Below, piece after piece: positions 6,493 through 14,604 of a stretch of 38,361 nt of DNA; position 1 is the first letter of the stretch, and each line of letters starts with the position of its first letter. The stretch is from positions 1 through 38,361 of the forward strand of contig JAEHKU010000007.1 in NCBI GenBank assembly GCA_016838825.1, written 5' to 3'. Made by a program: the position numbers and the translations under genes. The notes below the pieces were generated by a model, which was given only the letters and a program-made list of their open reading frames with translations, ran no database searches and was not told the DNA's origin. The stretch comes from Nitrosopumilales archaeon (GTDB taxonomy: Archaea > Thermoproteota > Nitrososphaeria > Nitrososphaerales > Nitrosopumilaceae).

Positions 6493-8094
6493 TTAAGAAT
6501 TAATTATATCTGAAATTATACAGTATCCGTAAGAAGGAGTCACAGAAGGATACATTATACTATTACGGTCTGTGCTGTGTTGCAACGCAATCGTGTGTCC
6601 AATTTCATGCTTCATAATGTACTCAACTGTATCCAAGTCAAGCAGCTCGAAATCTCCATTACACGCAAAATTTCCAATTGTAACTTCAACTATTCCTTTG
6701 CCTAGTGTGGCGTGTCCTAGTGCTTCGATATCTCTTACGATCCACATTACCCATACATTTGCGTCATATTTGTCGTTAGTGTAAGTGAAGTTAAAGACAG
6801 TAGGTTTGTCATTCCAAGTAAAGTCTTGTGACGCCCAGTGATCTAATGCTTTGTCTAGAGTTGGGATATAATCAAATGGAAGTCCTAGTGGTTGATCATT
6901 AATGTAAACATTGTAGTACACAGTTACTTTACCATCTTCTTCAGTGTATGTAGGATCAGGAAGTACATCTAATGCAACCTGGATTTGTTGTTCAAGGTTC
7001 CATTTCTCAACATCACGCAAGTATTTCTTCTTTAATTCCCAGCTAGGATTTGGAGACTCTATGTATCTTTTTTCTTTAGCAATATTTTTTCTGACATCAT
7101 TAAGGTATTTTTTGAGAAAAGGTTCATCTATCTGCTGTGAGATTGAGTCTAAGGTGATTGTAGAATCACTACTATCACCAACCTGAATTATTCCATTAGC
7201 AATCAAGAATTCTACACTTGATAGAAATTCTTTGTCTGAAATCTGATTATTTGACCACCACCCAGCTGTATTCTTGACCCAATCAGGTATCTTTGCTGTC
7301 TTTTCTTCAGAAACTGATTTTGGTATAACTTTGATAATATTTTGTTTGACCAAATATTGAATTCCTTGGAGAAAATCGGATTGACCAATGTTTCCTTCAG
7401 ACCACCACTTGGCATTGTTCTTTATCCAAGAAGGCACGGATGACCCAACATGAGATTTTCCCTGCTCTATTTTTAGTGAAATGACTGATTCCTGGTCTGG
7501 GTAATACTTTGCTTTTATTGTCGTTACATAATCTTTGTAGTTTGAAGCGATTTTATTACTAGAATCTATTTCGAGTACCTTTTCAAAAAAGTAGAGCGAG
7601 TCTGCATACTCTCCAAGACTTCCAAAACCAACTCCCATGCCATTTAATGCTTGTACGTCATCACGATTAATTTCCAATACTTTGTAAAATTGTATTATGG
7701 AATCGGAATGCCGTTCAAGTTTACTCAATGCAACAGCTTTGTTCTTCAAAGCAATAGTATTTGTTGGATCAGTTTCTATAATATCATCATAAATTGAGAC
7801 TGCATTAGCATATTTTTCAAGTTTAACTAGAGAAATACCTTTAAGATTTAAAACTTGAGAATTATCAGGATCAAACCCTAAAGCCTTATCAAAATAAACA
7901 ATCGCTTCTTCAAAAAAATATTTTTTATATTTGTCAAGCCCCGCTTCTACTAATGCTTCAAAACCTGCCGACTTGATATCAATTTCTTCTTCTGATATAG
8001 AGAAAACTGGCAATATTGGAGTGATTGCATTAAAAACCAAAACAACAGAAGCGATAATTGCTAATATGGTCTTGCCTAAATTATGAGCCATCAC
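6493..8094 (-). CDS. Secreted TPR / double PDWVKN-WW module / metzincin-type protease
   Basis: A 533-residue exported protein. An N-terminal signal or anchor segment (~residues 8-31) is followed by about four TPR repeats (~45-190). Two tandem ~36-residue modules follow at ~220-256 and ~270-305, each with W(I/V)KNxAxWW and a closing hydrophobic strand; such modules are common in thaumarchaeal exported proteins. The C-terminal domain (~385-533) is a metzincin-like peptidase: H496, E497, H500 and H506 give the HExxHxxxxxH zinc site, and SIMYP with M514 gives the Met-turn. It probably cleaves proteins outside the cell or in the pseudoperiplasm. A TATA element at 8117-8123 is ~26 nt from the ATG, so the mRNA is likely leaderless. 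Confidence 0.88.
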   Translation of the reverse strand: MMAHNLGKTILAIIASVVLVFNAITPILPVFSISEEEIDIKSAGFEALVEAGLDKYKKYFFEEAIVYFDKALGFDPDNSQVLNLKGISLVKLEKYANAVSIYDDIIETDPTNTIALKNKAVALSKLERHSDSIIQFYKVLEINRDDVQALNGMGVGFGSLGEYADSLYFFEKVLEIDSSNKIASNYKDYVTTIKAKYYPDQESVISLKIEQGKSHVGSSVPSWIKNNAKWWSEGNIGQSDFLQGIQYLVKQNIIKVIPKSVSEEKTAKIPDWVKNTAGWWSNNQISDKEFLSSVEFLIANGIIQVGDSSDSTITLDSISQQIDEPFLKKYLNDVRKNIAKEKRYIESPNPSWELKKKYLRDVEKWNLEQQIQVALDVLPDPTYTEEDGKVTVYYNVYINDQPLGLPFDYIPTLDKALDHWASQDFTWNDKPTVFNFTYTNDKYDANVWVMWIVRDIEALGHATLGKGIVEVTIGNFACNGDFELLDLDTVEYIMKHEIGHTIALQHSTDRNSIMYPSVTPSYGYCIISDIINS

Positions 8095-8116
8095 TCATGT
8101 TGAAATTCTACTGAGG

Positions 8117-8123
8117 TATATAT
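8117..8123 (-). promoter_or_regulatory. TATA element for the metzincin gene
   Basis: TATATAT centred on 8120, about 26 nt upstream of the minus-strand ATG at 8094. This spacing fits an archaeal TATA box driving a leaderless transcript. Confidence 0.55.
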
Positions 8124-8168
8124 GATAAACGCAGAATTTTTACTCTTAATCATATCCTAAAAAATGCA

Positions 8169-8555
8169 ATGGGAGAATCTGAGACTTTTGGAATTGAGAA
8201 GGGTAATGGCGAAAAAGTAATTCAATGGATAAATAGTGAAGCAAAAAAACATAACTGGAAACTTGAGGCCAGACTTTATGGTTACGAGATAAAGACAAGA
8301 AATTTTGGTGATTTTGAAATGTTTTCCTGGATTGGAGATACCAAAGCAGCCAGGAATCTTGTAGCAAAGGCAAGCAAGCGGTTTAAGATAAGAGTAATTG
8401 AAAGTGGTTTTAGAACAAAAGAAAGGACATTCGGAACGAAAAAAACCGATTATGCCATGGTTCGAAAAGGCGATAAGATATTAGGTCATCTGCAATTTTC
8501 TGCCTCAAGACTTGGTAATGAGAAATGGAAGCTGGAAGCAGAAGAGCGAAAATAA
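8169..8555 (+). CDS. Hypothetical protein, 128 aa
   Basis: A basic, soluble 128-residue protein that I do not recognise. It has a helical N-terminal part (GEKVIQWINSEAKKHNWKLEA), then beta-type segments with aromatic residues (YGYEIKTRNFGDFEMFSWIGD), a Lys/Arg-rich middle and a C-terminal amphipathic stretch. No signal peptide, membrane helix or metal motif is visible. The high positive charge would suit nucleic-acid binding, but nothing specific supports that. It is the first of three same-strand genes; the next starts 16 bp after its stop behind a Shine-Dalgarno-like GAGGT, so it is probably co-transcribed with the dehydrogenase. Confidence 0.65.
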   Translation: MGESETFGIEKGNGEKVIQWINSEAKKHNWKLEARLYGYEIKTRNFGDFEMFSWIGDTKAARNLVAKASKRFKIRVIESGFRTKERTFGTKKTDYAMVRKGDKILGHLQFSASRLGNEKWKLEAEERK

Positions 8556-8556
8556 T

Positions 8557-8561
8557 GAGGT
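8557..8561 (+). promoter_or_regulatory. Shine-Dalgarno-like site before the HIBADH-family gene
   Basis: GAGGT, 10 nt before the ATG at 8572, inside the short gap after the upstream stop codon. Internal operon genes keeping such sites while first genes look leaderless is usual in archaea, and it supports ATG 8572 as the start. Confidence 0.55.
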
Positions 8562-8571
8562 TTCATAATAT

Positions 8572-9450
8572 ATGAGCAACAAAATTGGAATCATAGGAAT
8601 AGGATTCTTAGGGAAAGCAGTTGCCAAGCATCTTTTAGATTCGGGTTACAAACTTACAGTCTACAATAGAACTAAAGAAAAAGCTATGGCAATTCAAAGT
8701 CCTAATGTAACTGTAGTTAGTCAACCAAAAGATGTTGCAAGATATTGTGACTTGGTAATAATTATAGTCAAGGACGCAAAGTCCGTGGAAGAAGTTTCAT
8801 TTGGTCAAAATGGTATAGTGAAAGAAAATCATGATGGATTGGTTGTAGCTGATATGAGCACTATTGATCCTACTTCATCAAAATCTATTGCAAAAAAATT
8901 TAGTGATAATGGAATAATGAAGATTGACATACCGGTTATGGGTGGACCCCCTCTTGCTATAAAGGGCGAACTATTGATGATGATAAGTGGAGACAAGAAA
9001 GCATATGAAAAAAACAAAAAAATCTTTGATGTGATTGCAAGTAAGACCTTTTACATTGGAGGTAGCGGGTCAGCAAATGCAGTTAAACTTGCGATGAATT
9101 TACAAATATCTATGTTAGCACTTGCAATTTCTGAAGGCATAACTCTTACACGTGAGGCAGGTCTTGATCCTGAGATATTTTTGAATATACTTAATTCTAC
9201 TTACTTCAAAACGGGCATGAGTGAGAACAAAGCCTACAAGATGGTTAAGGGAAACTATAATCCCACCTTTACTCTCAAGATGTTAAAAAAAGACCTTGAC
9301 ACGATAAACCAAACTGCAAAAGAGCTTAATCTGAAACTTCCAATGGCAACTCAGGCAAATCAAATCTATCAACATGCTACAGATAGCGGTTTTGGTGAAT
9401 TAGACTATACTGGAATTCTTTCGTATTTAGAGAGAATTGTTAGGAAGTAA
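8572..9450 (+). CDS. NAD(P)-dependent beta-hydroxyacid dehydrogenase (HIBADH family)
   Basis: A 292-residue oxidoreductase of the 3-hydroxyisobutyrate dehydrogenase family, which interconverts beta-hydroxyacids and semialdehydes or oxoacids using NAD(P). The Rossmann motif GIIGIGFLG is at residues 6-14. The substrate-binding loop is PVMGGPPLAIKGEL (usually GG, then GA, then G). GGSGSANAVKLAMN carries the conserved catalytic K172 and N176. The C-terminal helical domain is intact. Members include 3-hydroxyisobutyrate, tartronate-semialdehyde, succinic-semialdehyde and glyoxylate reductases; the sequence alone does not choose. In an ammonia oxidiser a semialdehyde reductase role near the 3-hydroxypropionate/4-hydroxybutyrate cycle is conceivable but speculative. 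A short-chain dehydrogenase follows 69 bp downstream. Confidence 0.88.
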   Translation: MSNKIGIIGIGFLGKAVAKHLLDSGYKLTVYNRTKEKAMAIQSPNVTVVSQPKDVARYCDLVIIIVKDAKSVEEVSFGQNGIVKENHDGLVVADMSTIDPTSSKSIAKKFSDNGIMKIDIPVMGGPPLAIKGELLMMISGDKKAYEKNKKIFDVIASKTFYIGGSGSANAVKLAMNLQISMLALAISEGITLTREAGLDPEIFLNILNSTYFKTGMSENKAYKMVKGNYNPTFTLKMLKKDLDTINQTAKELNLKLPMATQANQIYQHATDSGFGELDYTGILSYLERIVRK

Positions 9451-9519
9451 AAAACCAAGTATCTGCTAGCCTTGTGATATCACCAAAATTGATATAGCAA
9501 TGCTTTTCGTAGCAGCCTT

Positions 9520-10281
9520 ATGAGACTGAAAGACCAAGTCGCCATTGTCACTGGCGCATCAAGCGATATTGGAATAGTCATTGTCAAAAGATTCGTAGAA
9601 GAAGGTGCGAATGTTGTCATGATTGGAAGAGACCTAAAGAAGTTGGAGAAGGCAAAATCATCTATAGGAAAAAATGATTCAATAGTTGTCATGCCATGTG
9701 ATATTACAGATGCAGCTCAGGTCATTCAAACTGTTGAACAGATTGTTGATCATTATGGAAAAATTAATGTCCTCGTGAATAATGCAGGAGCCATTAATGA
9801 CCCAATTCACTTCCATGAGATGTCAGATTCTGATATTACAAATTTAATTGATATTAACATGGTTGGAACATTCAAAATGACAAGGGCAGTACTACAAAAA
9901 ATGATAGATAAGAATGGCGGTTGCATAATCAATATAGGTTCAATATCAAGTGAGCGTGCAATTCCCAAAGTCCACCTAACAGTATATTGTTCCACAAAAG
10001 CAGCCATTACCATGTTTACAAAAGGAATTGCAGTTGAATATGCTAGGAAAAACATACGCTGCAACTGCATCAGTCCTGGAATTATCAACTCGGGTATGAT
10101 AAAACCATATCTTGATGATCCAAAAGCAAGAAAGGTACTGGAAAGCAGACAACCACTTAACAGGATTGGTGAGCCCGAAGATGTTGCAAATGCTGCAGTT
10201 TATTTAGCATCAGATGAAGCAAACTGGATTACTGGTATAATTTTAAACGTTGATGGTGGAAAATCATCGTCTGAAAGTTAG
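9520..10281 (+). CDS. Short-chain dehydrogenase/reductase (FabG-like)
   Basis: A 253-residue classical SDR that oxidises or reduces an alcohol or carbonyl with NAD(P). The cofactor motif is TGASSDIG (residues 11-18), NNAG is at 87-90, and the catalytic residues are S143, Y156 and K160 (YCSTK). The SPG element and a C-terminal NVDGG complete the fold. Length and motifs resemble 3-oxoacyl-ACP reductase, but archaea lack a standard fatty-acid synthase, so the substrate is open. In the cofactor motif the third-glycine region reads SSDIG instead of the usual GxxGIG, a mild deviation. It follows the HIBADH-family gene on the same strand and may share its operon. Confidence 0.88.
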   Translation: MRLKDQVAIVTGASSDIGIVIVKRFVEEGANVVMIGRDLKKLEKAKSSIGKNDSIVVMPCDITDAAQVIQTVEQIVDHYGKINVLVNNAGAINDPIHFHEMSDSDITNLIDINMVGTFKMTRAVLQKMIDKNGGCIINIGSISSERAIPKVHLTVYCSTKAAITMFTKGIAVEYARKNIRCNCISPGIINSGMIKPYLDDPKARKVLESRQPLNRIGEPEDVANAAVYLASDEANWITGIILNVDGGKSSSES

Positions 10282-10304
10282 TGCGATAAATAATTACATT
10301 ATGT

Positions 10305-10868
10305 TCAAAGAGCTGCATGTGCAAGCATCTGCGCTACCCTTAATGGCTCAGGAATTGCACCTTGAAGTGTAAAGACGTTCAATAGCCTTTTAGTCTCATT
10401 TAAGGAGCATCCTTCTATTCTCACAAAAATATTGTGAGATGTGTGAAGGATTATTTTTTCTCGGCTTCCAAGTTTTTGATACTCTTCTAACTTTGCTTGA
10501 TAGGAATCGGGAAAATGATTTTTTATAGCACTTTCTAGTCCTTCAGATTCTTGATAGCTCACTCCAATCACGGGGATTTTTAGACTGCGATAGATTTTCT
10601 TGATGTCTACAATGTTATACATGGAAATTACTAGTCCTGAAATCATTACAAAACTTAGATCATCTCGATGAAGTCTTTCATGCATGCTTAAAATTGCATC
10701 TGTGGCATCATCTCCTTCTAATGTAGCTGTACCAAACACAACACCATCTACAATAAAATCTCGTCGCATAACTATGCCAGCAATTTTTGATTTTTTTTGA
10801 TCTTGTTTAAAACTCTCTGCAATGGCTAGCCCTCTTAGACCTTTCTTTTCAAGATGAAGATGTTTCAT
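10305..10868 (-). CDS. DUF99 (UPF0215) family protein
   Basis: A 187-residue conserved archaeal protein of the DUF99 family, structurally related to endonuclease V-like folds; the biochemical role is unknown. Recognisable blocks are KGLRGLAIAESF near the N-terminus, GIVMRRDFIVDGVVFG with D37 and D41 (candidate acidic site), GDDATDAI, and the C-terminal IPEPLRVAQMLAHA. The length is normal for the family. The gene starts with ATG at 10868, inside the last 20 bp of an upstream 41-codon gene on the same strand, so it is probably translated from a shared message. It ends 24 bp from the convergent SDR gene. Confidence 0.85.
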   Translation of the reverse strand: MKHLHLEKKGLRGLAIAESFKQDQKKSKIAGIVMRRDFIVDGVVFGTATLEGDDATDAILSMHERLHRDDLSFVMISGLVISMYNIVDIKKIYRSLKIPVIGVSYQESEGLESAIKNHFPDSYQAKLEEYQKLGSREKIILHTSHNIFVRIEGCSLNETKRLLNVFTLQGAIPEPLRVAQMLAHAAL

Positions 10869-10974
10869 TCCTTGATCTCCTTAAATATTTTCTATAGACT
10901 AAACTTGTTACAACAATAACTATCGCTGTAACTAACGACCAGCTCAACAAAGCAGGAATGTTTACCTCACCCAT
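10849..10974 (-). CDS. 41-aa single-pass membrane microprotein overlapping the DUF99 gene
   Basis: A short frame from ATG at 10974 to TGA at 10849. The product begins MGEVNIPALLSW, has a hydrophobic segment at about residues 9-27 (valine/isoleucine-rich), then a positive patch (RKYLRRSR) and a short Ser-rich tail. This is a clean type of single-pass membrane protein with its basic end in the cytoplasm. Its last 20 bp overlap the start of the DUF99 gene in another frame, as in tightly packed operons. No family is recognised. The overlap, the charge pattern and the uninterrupted frame support it, but it is short enough to need comparative evidence. Confidence 0.5.
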   Translation of the reverse strand: MGEVNIPALLSWSLVTAIVIVVTSLVYRKYLRRSRNETSSS

Positions 10975-11107
10975 CCTTGTTGGTATATTAGAAGATCATT
11001 TTAGAGTTATGCGTTACAATGTGCCCAGAAACAAACGGAATGCAGATGAATTTAAACAAGTTTGTCGGTTCTCTCTTTTACAAACTATAAGAATAGAATA
11101 AATACGA

Positions 11108-11335
11108 TTGAACCCACAGGCCATCGTGGCCGACTGGAGTTGTCCTGATTGTGGAAAACATCTCTTTCATGAAAATGAAACGACACTTAACATAGAAAAA
11201 GTAGTTCATAGTAAATTCTGCCGAAAGAAAGAAGGTTCATCTTATAGTTTTATGCATAGAGAACAAGGAGAAAAAGAACCTATTGATGCAGAAAGATCAT
11301 ACGATTCTGATGGAAACCCCATTCTTAAAAGATAG
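11108..11335 (+). CDS. Small Cys/His protein (probable zinc binding), 75 aa
   Basis: A 75-residue soluble protein with CPDCGKHLFH near the N-terminus and HSKFCRKK about 25 residues later, giving a likely Cys2-His-Cys zinc site. The remainder is polar and acidic (EKEPIDAERSYDSDG). The TTG start at 11108 follows an AT-rich stretch (ACTATAAG at 11084-11091); a GTG at 11126 is an alternative start about 38 nt from that element. Function is unknown; small zinc-ribbon proteins in archaea often bind nucleic acids or regulators. It stands alone, divergent from the 41-codon gene and DUF99. Confidence 0.65.
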   Translation: MNPQAIVADWSCPDCGKHLFHENETTLNIEKVVHSKFCRKKEGSSYSFMHREQGEKEPIDAERSYDSDGNPILKR

Positions 11336-11432
11336 ATTTGCTCACTTTTTTAATTTTGAATTTTAGTTTATTATCATTATTTTAAAATTCGTAACCTCAA
11401 CTTTGAAATAAAAACAAACAATTTTCATTGAG

Positions 11433-12053
11433 ATGGACAAAGTAACAAAACTCTTTGACACTTGGGCTAAAGGTGGAAGATCTGAAATAATGGAAAGAGA
11501 GCATCGAAAGACAGTTACGAAATTTCTTAGATCACTTTCGTTTAAAAAATCGTTCTCATTTTTGGATGTAGGATGCGGAAACGGTTGGGTTGTAAGGGAA
11601 ATTGCAACACGAAAAAATTGTAAAATCGCTGTTGGTATAGATAAAAGTAAAAATATGATAAAAAGTGCTTTAGCTAAAAAAATATCGTCAAAAGAAAATT
11701 ACATTCAAACTGATTTAAAATCATGGGATTATCGTGGGAAATTTGATTACATCTTTTCTATGGAATCATTGTATTACTTGGTTCCGATGGAACCTCCCTT
11801 GAAGAAACTATACAAACTTCTCAAACGTGGAGGGCAGTTCTTCTGTGGAACAGACTTTTACACTGATACCAAAGTCACCAAAAGGTGGAAGGACCAAATG
11901 AAGATTCCAATGGATCTGCGGTCAAAAAAAGAATGGGTACAAATGTTTAAAGATATTGGATTTCAAACCAAAACAAATCAGATTAGAGATCCTAAAAGTT
12001 ACAAAAAATGGAAACGCGAGTTTGGGACGTTATTTATAATTGGTAAAAAATAG
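11433..12053 (+). CDS. Class I SAM-dependent methyltransferase
   Basis: A 206-residue methyltransferase. Motif I is FLDVGCGNGWV with D45, G47, G49 and G51. The acidic residue that binds the SAM ribose is D70 in VGIDKS, and motif IV/V regions follow (FDYIFSMESLYYL, then LLKRGGQFFCGTDFY). The fold is the UbiE/Methyltransf_11 type. Many Lys residues give a basic protein. The acceptor substrate is not indicated, and no neighbouring pathway suggests one. It begins with ATG at 11433 and ends 9 bp before the convergent stop of the peptide-binding protein gene. Confidence 0.85.
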   Translation: MDKVTKLFDTWAKGGRSEIMEREHRKTVTKFLRSLSFKKSFSFLDVGCGNGWVVREIATRKNCKIAVGIDKSKNMIKSALAKKISSKENYIQTDLKSWDYRGKFDYIFSMESLYYLVPMEPPLKKLYKLLKRGGQFFCGTDFYTDTKVTKRWKDQMKIPMDLRSKKEWVQMFKDIGFQTKTNQIRDPKSYKKWKREFGTLFIIGKK

Positions 12054-12062
12054 TTCAAATCA

Positions 12063-14564
12063 TTAATTCCTAACTCTCTTCCAGGAACGTTTTCTTGTTA
12101 ACCCGATTGCTGCCGCTATTACTCCAACAACAATTCCAATAAGAACGGCTACCACTTCATTATTTGAATCAGTTGGGATAATTTCAGAATACTTCTCAAC
12201 AACTGGAACTTCCTGATAATCATAGTTCACTACAAGAAAGCTCGTACTGAATACATCTGGTCTAAAAACTTCCTCAGATATAGCAAATACTTTCATGTCA
12301 TTAGCACCAGTCCCAAATAATGTAGTTTGTTCTTCTGAAAGTACAATGTTAACATTGTCATTTTTTATCTCAATCATGTCTGAGGCAACTATTTGTCCCT
12401 CAGGATTTGTAAAATAATAAAACAAATTTGATGAGTCAGATACAGAAACTGGAATTATTATCTTGTCTCCCTTCGTAATTAGTTTAGGTACATCAACATT
12501 TACAATCTTTGCAGTCCTGACATCTTCAAATTCCTGCCAATGACCTGCCTCAAATGGATAAGAAACGTCATCAAACGCTCGTATAGTAATTGTTCTGGAT
12601 TCAGGTGAATATCTTTCCATGTAGAATGGTCCATTACTGATTATAGCGTGATCATATTGTTCTATCCACGATATTGAAGAATCATATCTAGATTGATGAT
12701 AGTTTGTATCAAAACTAAAGGCTTCTAAAGCACTTGGAACAAATTCTGTTTCTTTAAATTCTTCAAGATATGATTTGACCAAGCTCGCATCATTTGGAAC
12801 AAGTAAAGAAAGCCAATTCACGTTTTTGCTAACTGAGCCAGACCGTGAAAATGATACCTTACCATCAATTACCGAATGTTCCATGGCACTGAATATTTCC
12901 CACGGTATGGATGCCCAAACTCCTGCCCAGTCAGCGATTTCGTCTTCATCAAAATGCCAAAAATCAACGTAAACATCAATCGTATTTTCGTCAATAATTT
13001 TGACTCCTACAAGTGTTTTTACAAGCTGATTTGCTTGTGGTGAATAATCATTGTCATGTGTTCTATCATCTTCTTGAGAATCAGAACCCCATTCATATAC
13101 AAAATAGAGAGAATATAGAATATCATTCATATCCATTAGTTTACCGTGATGCCAGTTAGCAAATAATAAATCAAAAGTAACTTTACTTGTTGCCTTCTGA
13201 TCTGTCCCTATTTCAATCCAGTTTTGTTGTTTGGTATCCCATCTAATGACATCGCTTGGTACATCCAATTTATTATTAGGTCCCGCTGTTTCCACCACCC
13301 AGTAAGAACGAATAGGTATGCTTGTTCCTTTGTATGGGTGTTTGAAAACACCTGGGTCTGAAACAATATCCCAGATTTGTCTGCTATATATATCAGAAAG
13401 ACCAGCTACAGGATTCCAAGCTCCTTGATAGATTTGCTTTACACCAATAGTAAGAGAGTCAGAGTCAGTTCTAGCATTAATTGGAGTGAACCTACTTGGC
13501 ACACCAGCACCAAAGTCATTAATTATTCCATCGACACCATCGTTTGAGACGTATTGATCTATTTTTGCCGCAAGAAATATTCTAACTGATTCTTTCACTG
13601 CTTCGTTTGTAGCTTGTTTGAAAAGATCAATTCTTTCTTCTGGAGAGACAAAATCTCCCACATAGATTTTCTGTGTAACTGAATCAAGGTATTCATTTTC
13701 ATAGTTCCAGTATGATGGATCACCAAATCCCGGCATATTAGAAAACCAAGGAGCATACATTTGAGCTAGACCAGCAGAATCATATCTTACAAAGCCAGAT
13801 CTCCCCCATCCTTCAGTATACAAACTCCACTCAAGATTAGCAGGGTTTGAGCCATAAACCACAACAAAGGCCTTGTTAAGATCTCCATAGTCCTTCTTCA
13901 CAATAAAACCGATTTGTTCTAATTGTGATGAAATTATTTCTCCAATTGATTTTCTTACGTGATCATCACTCCTAATGAAAAATATAATTTCAATCGGCTC
14001 AGAATTATAGTTCCATTTTCCATCAATTTTTTCCACACCAGCCTGAGAAAAAGCATCTGAAATCATTTGTTCAGCAAGAGCAGGGTTGTATCGAAAGTTA
14101 AACGACTCCAACTCATTAAGAATAGCAAGGTAGTCTGGATCAAATGGACCATAATTTGAGATCATGGGCATACCATATCCTCCCATCAGCTCGTTTACAA
14201 TCAACTTCCTATCTACTAAATAATTTAGAGCAAATCTAACTTCAGTAATTGAGAAGGGATTAAACTTTTCAGAAGACTCGGCGGGATTTACAAGAAGACT
14301 ATATGAACCACCAGTGGATTGATATACTTTCAATCCTTCTCGTGATTCTGCACTTTCAATTCTTTCTGAAGGAATTCGGTAGTAGTAAAGATCCAAGTTT
14401 TTGTTTTTCACTTCTTCTAATGCAGTATTTTCATCTATGTACTGCACAAACTGTATCTTATCCACAAATGTTCCTTGCTCAGCAAAAACTGAAACGATAG
14501 ATAGTGCGGAAAGTAAAACAAAAGTTGCTAGCGTTGACACTAGCACAACTTTCATGATATGCAT
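12063..14564 (-). CDS. Membrane-anchored family 5 (DppA/OppA-type) solute-binding protein
   Basis: A 833-residue extracellular solute-binding protein. The family captures peptides or similar solutes for ABC importers. It has an N-terminal signal segment (to about residue 28), a long SBP_bac_5 region (LVDRKLIVNELMGGYG, AEQMISDAFSQAGVEK, ISNGPFYMERYSPES), an extra beta-rich region (~700-790), and a C-terminal transmembrane helix (~804-822) followed by a basic stop-transfer tail. So it is anchored outside the cell by its C-terminus. Usual family members have 500-600 residues. No permease or ATPase gene is nearby. ATG 14564 is the first start; the ATG at 14555 (MKVVLVS) fits the promoter better, being ~25 nt from the TATA centre. 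Confidence 0.85.
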   Translation of the reverse strand: MHIMKVVLVSTLATFVLLSALSIVSVFAEQGTFVDKIQFVQYIDENTALEEVKNKNLDLYYYRIPSERIESAESREGLKVYQSTGGSYSLLVNPAESSEKFNPFSITEVRFALNYLVDRKLIVNELMGGYGMPMISNYGPFDPDYLAILNELESFNFRYNPALAEQMISDAFSQAGVEKIDGKWNYNSEPIEIIFFIRSDDHVRKSIGEIISSQLEQIGFIVKKDYGDLNKAFVVVYGSNPANLEWSLYTEGWGRSGFVRYDSAGLAQMYAPWFSNMPGFGDPSYWNYENEYLDSVTQKIYVGDFVSPEERIDLFKQATNEAVKESVRIFLAAKIDQYVSNDGVDGIINDFGAGVPSRFTPINARTDSDSLTIGVKQIYQGAWNPVAGLSDIYSRQIWDIVSDPGVFKHPYKGTSIPIRSYWVVETAGPNNKLDVPSDVIRWDTKQQNWIEIGTDQKATSKVTFDLLFANWHHGKLMDMNDILYSLYFVYEWGSDSQEDDRTHDNDYSPQANQLVKTLVGVKIIDENTIDVYVDFWHFDEDEIADWAGVWASIPWEIFSAMEHSVIDGKVSFSRSGSVSKNVNWLSLLVPNDASLVKSYLEEFKETEFVPSALEAFSFDTNYHQSRYDSSISWIEQYDHAIISNGPFYMERYSPESRTITIRAFDDVSYPFEAGHWQEFEDVRTAKIVNVDVPKLITKGDKIIIPVSVSDSSNLFYYFTNPEGQIVASDMIEIKNDNVNIVLSEEQTTLFGTGANDMKVFAISEEVFRPDVFSTSFLVVNYDYQEVPVVEKYSEIIPTDSNNEVVAVLIGIVVGVIAAAIGLTRKRSWKRVRN

Positions 14565-14575
14565 TCCTTAATATT

Positions 14576-14585
14576 CTATATAAAG
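14576..14585. promoter_or_regulatory. Bidirectional TATA element between the binding-protein and nuclease genes
   Basis: CTATATAAAG is the only strong TATA-like element in the 40-bp gap between two divergent genes. Its centre (14580) is 25 nt from the plus-strand TTG at 14605 and 25 nt from the minus-strand ATG at 14555. This symmetry suits two leaderless transcripts from one element. Confidence 0.55.
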
Positions 14586-14604
14586 AAAAGTTTTGCGAAA
14601 GTGA

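Noticed and set aside
9807-10088. 93-residue minus-strand frame inside the SDR gene
   Set aside because: It is antisense to a well-supported SDR coding region with all catalytic motifs.
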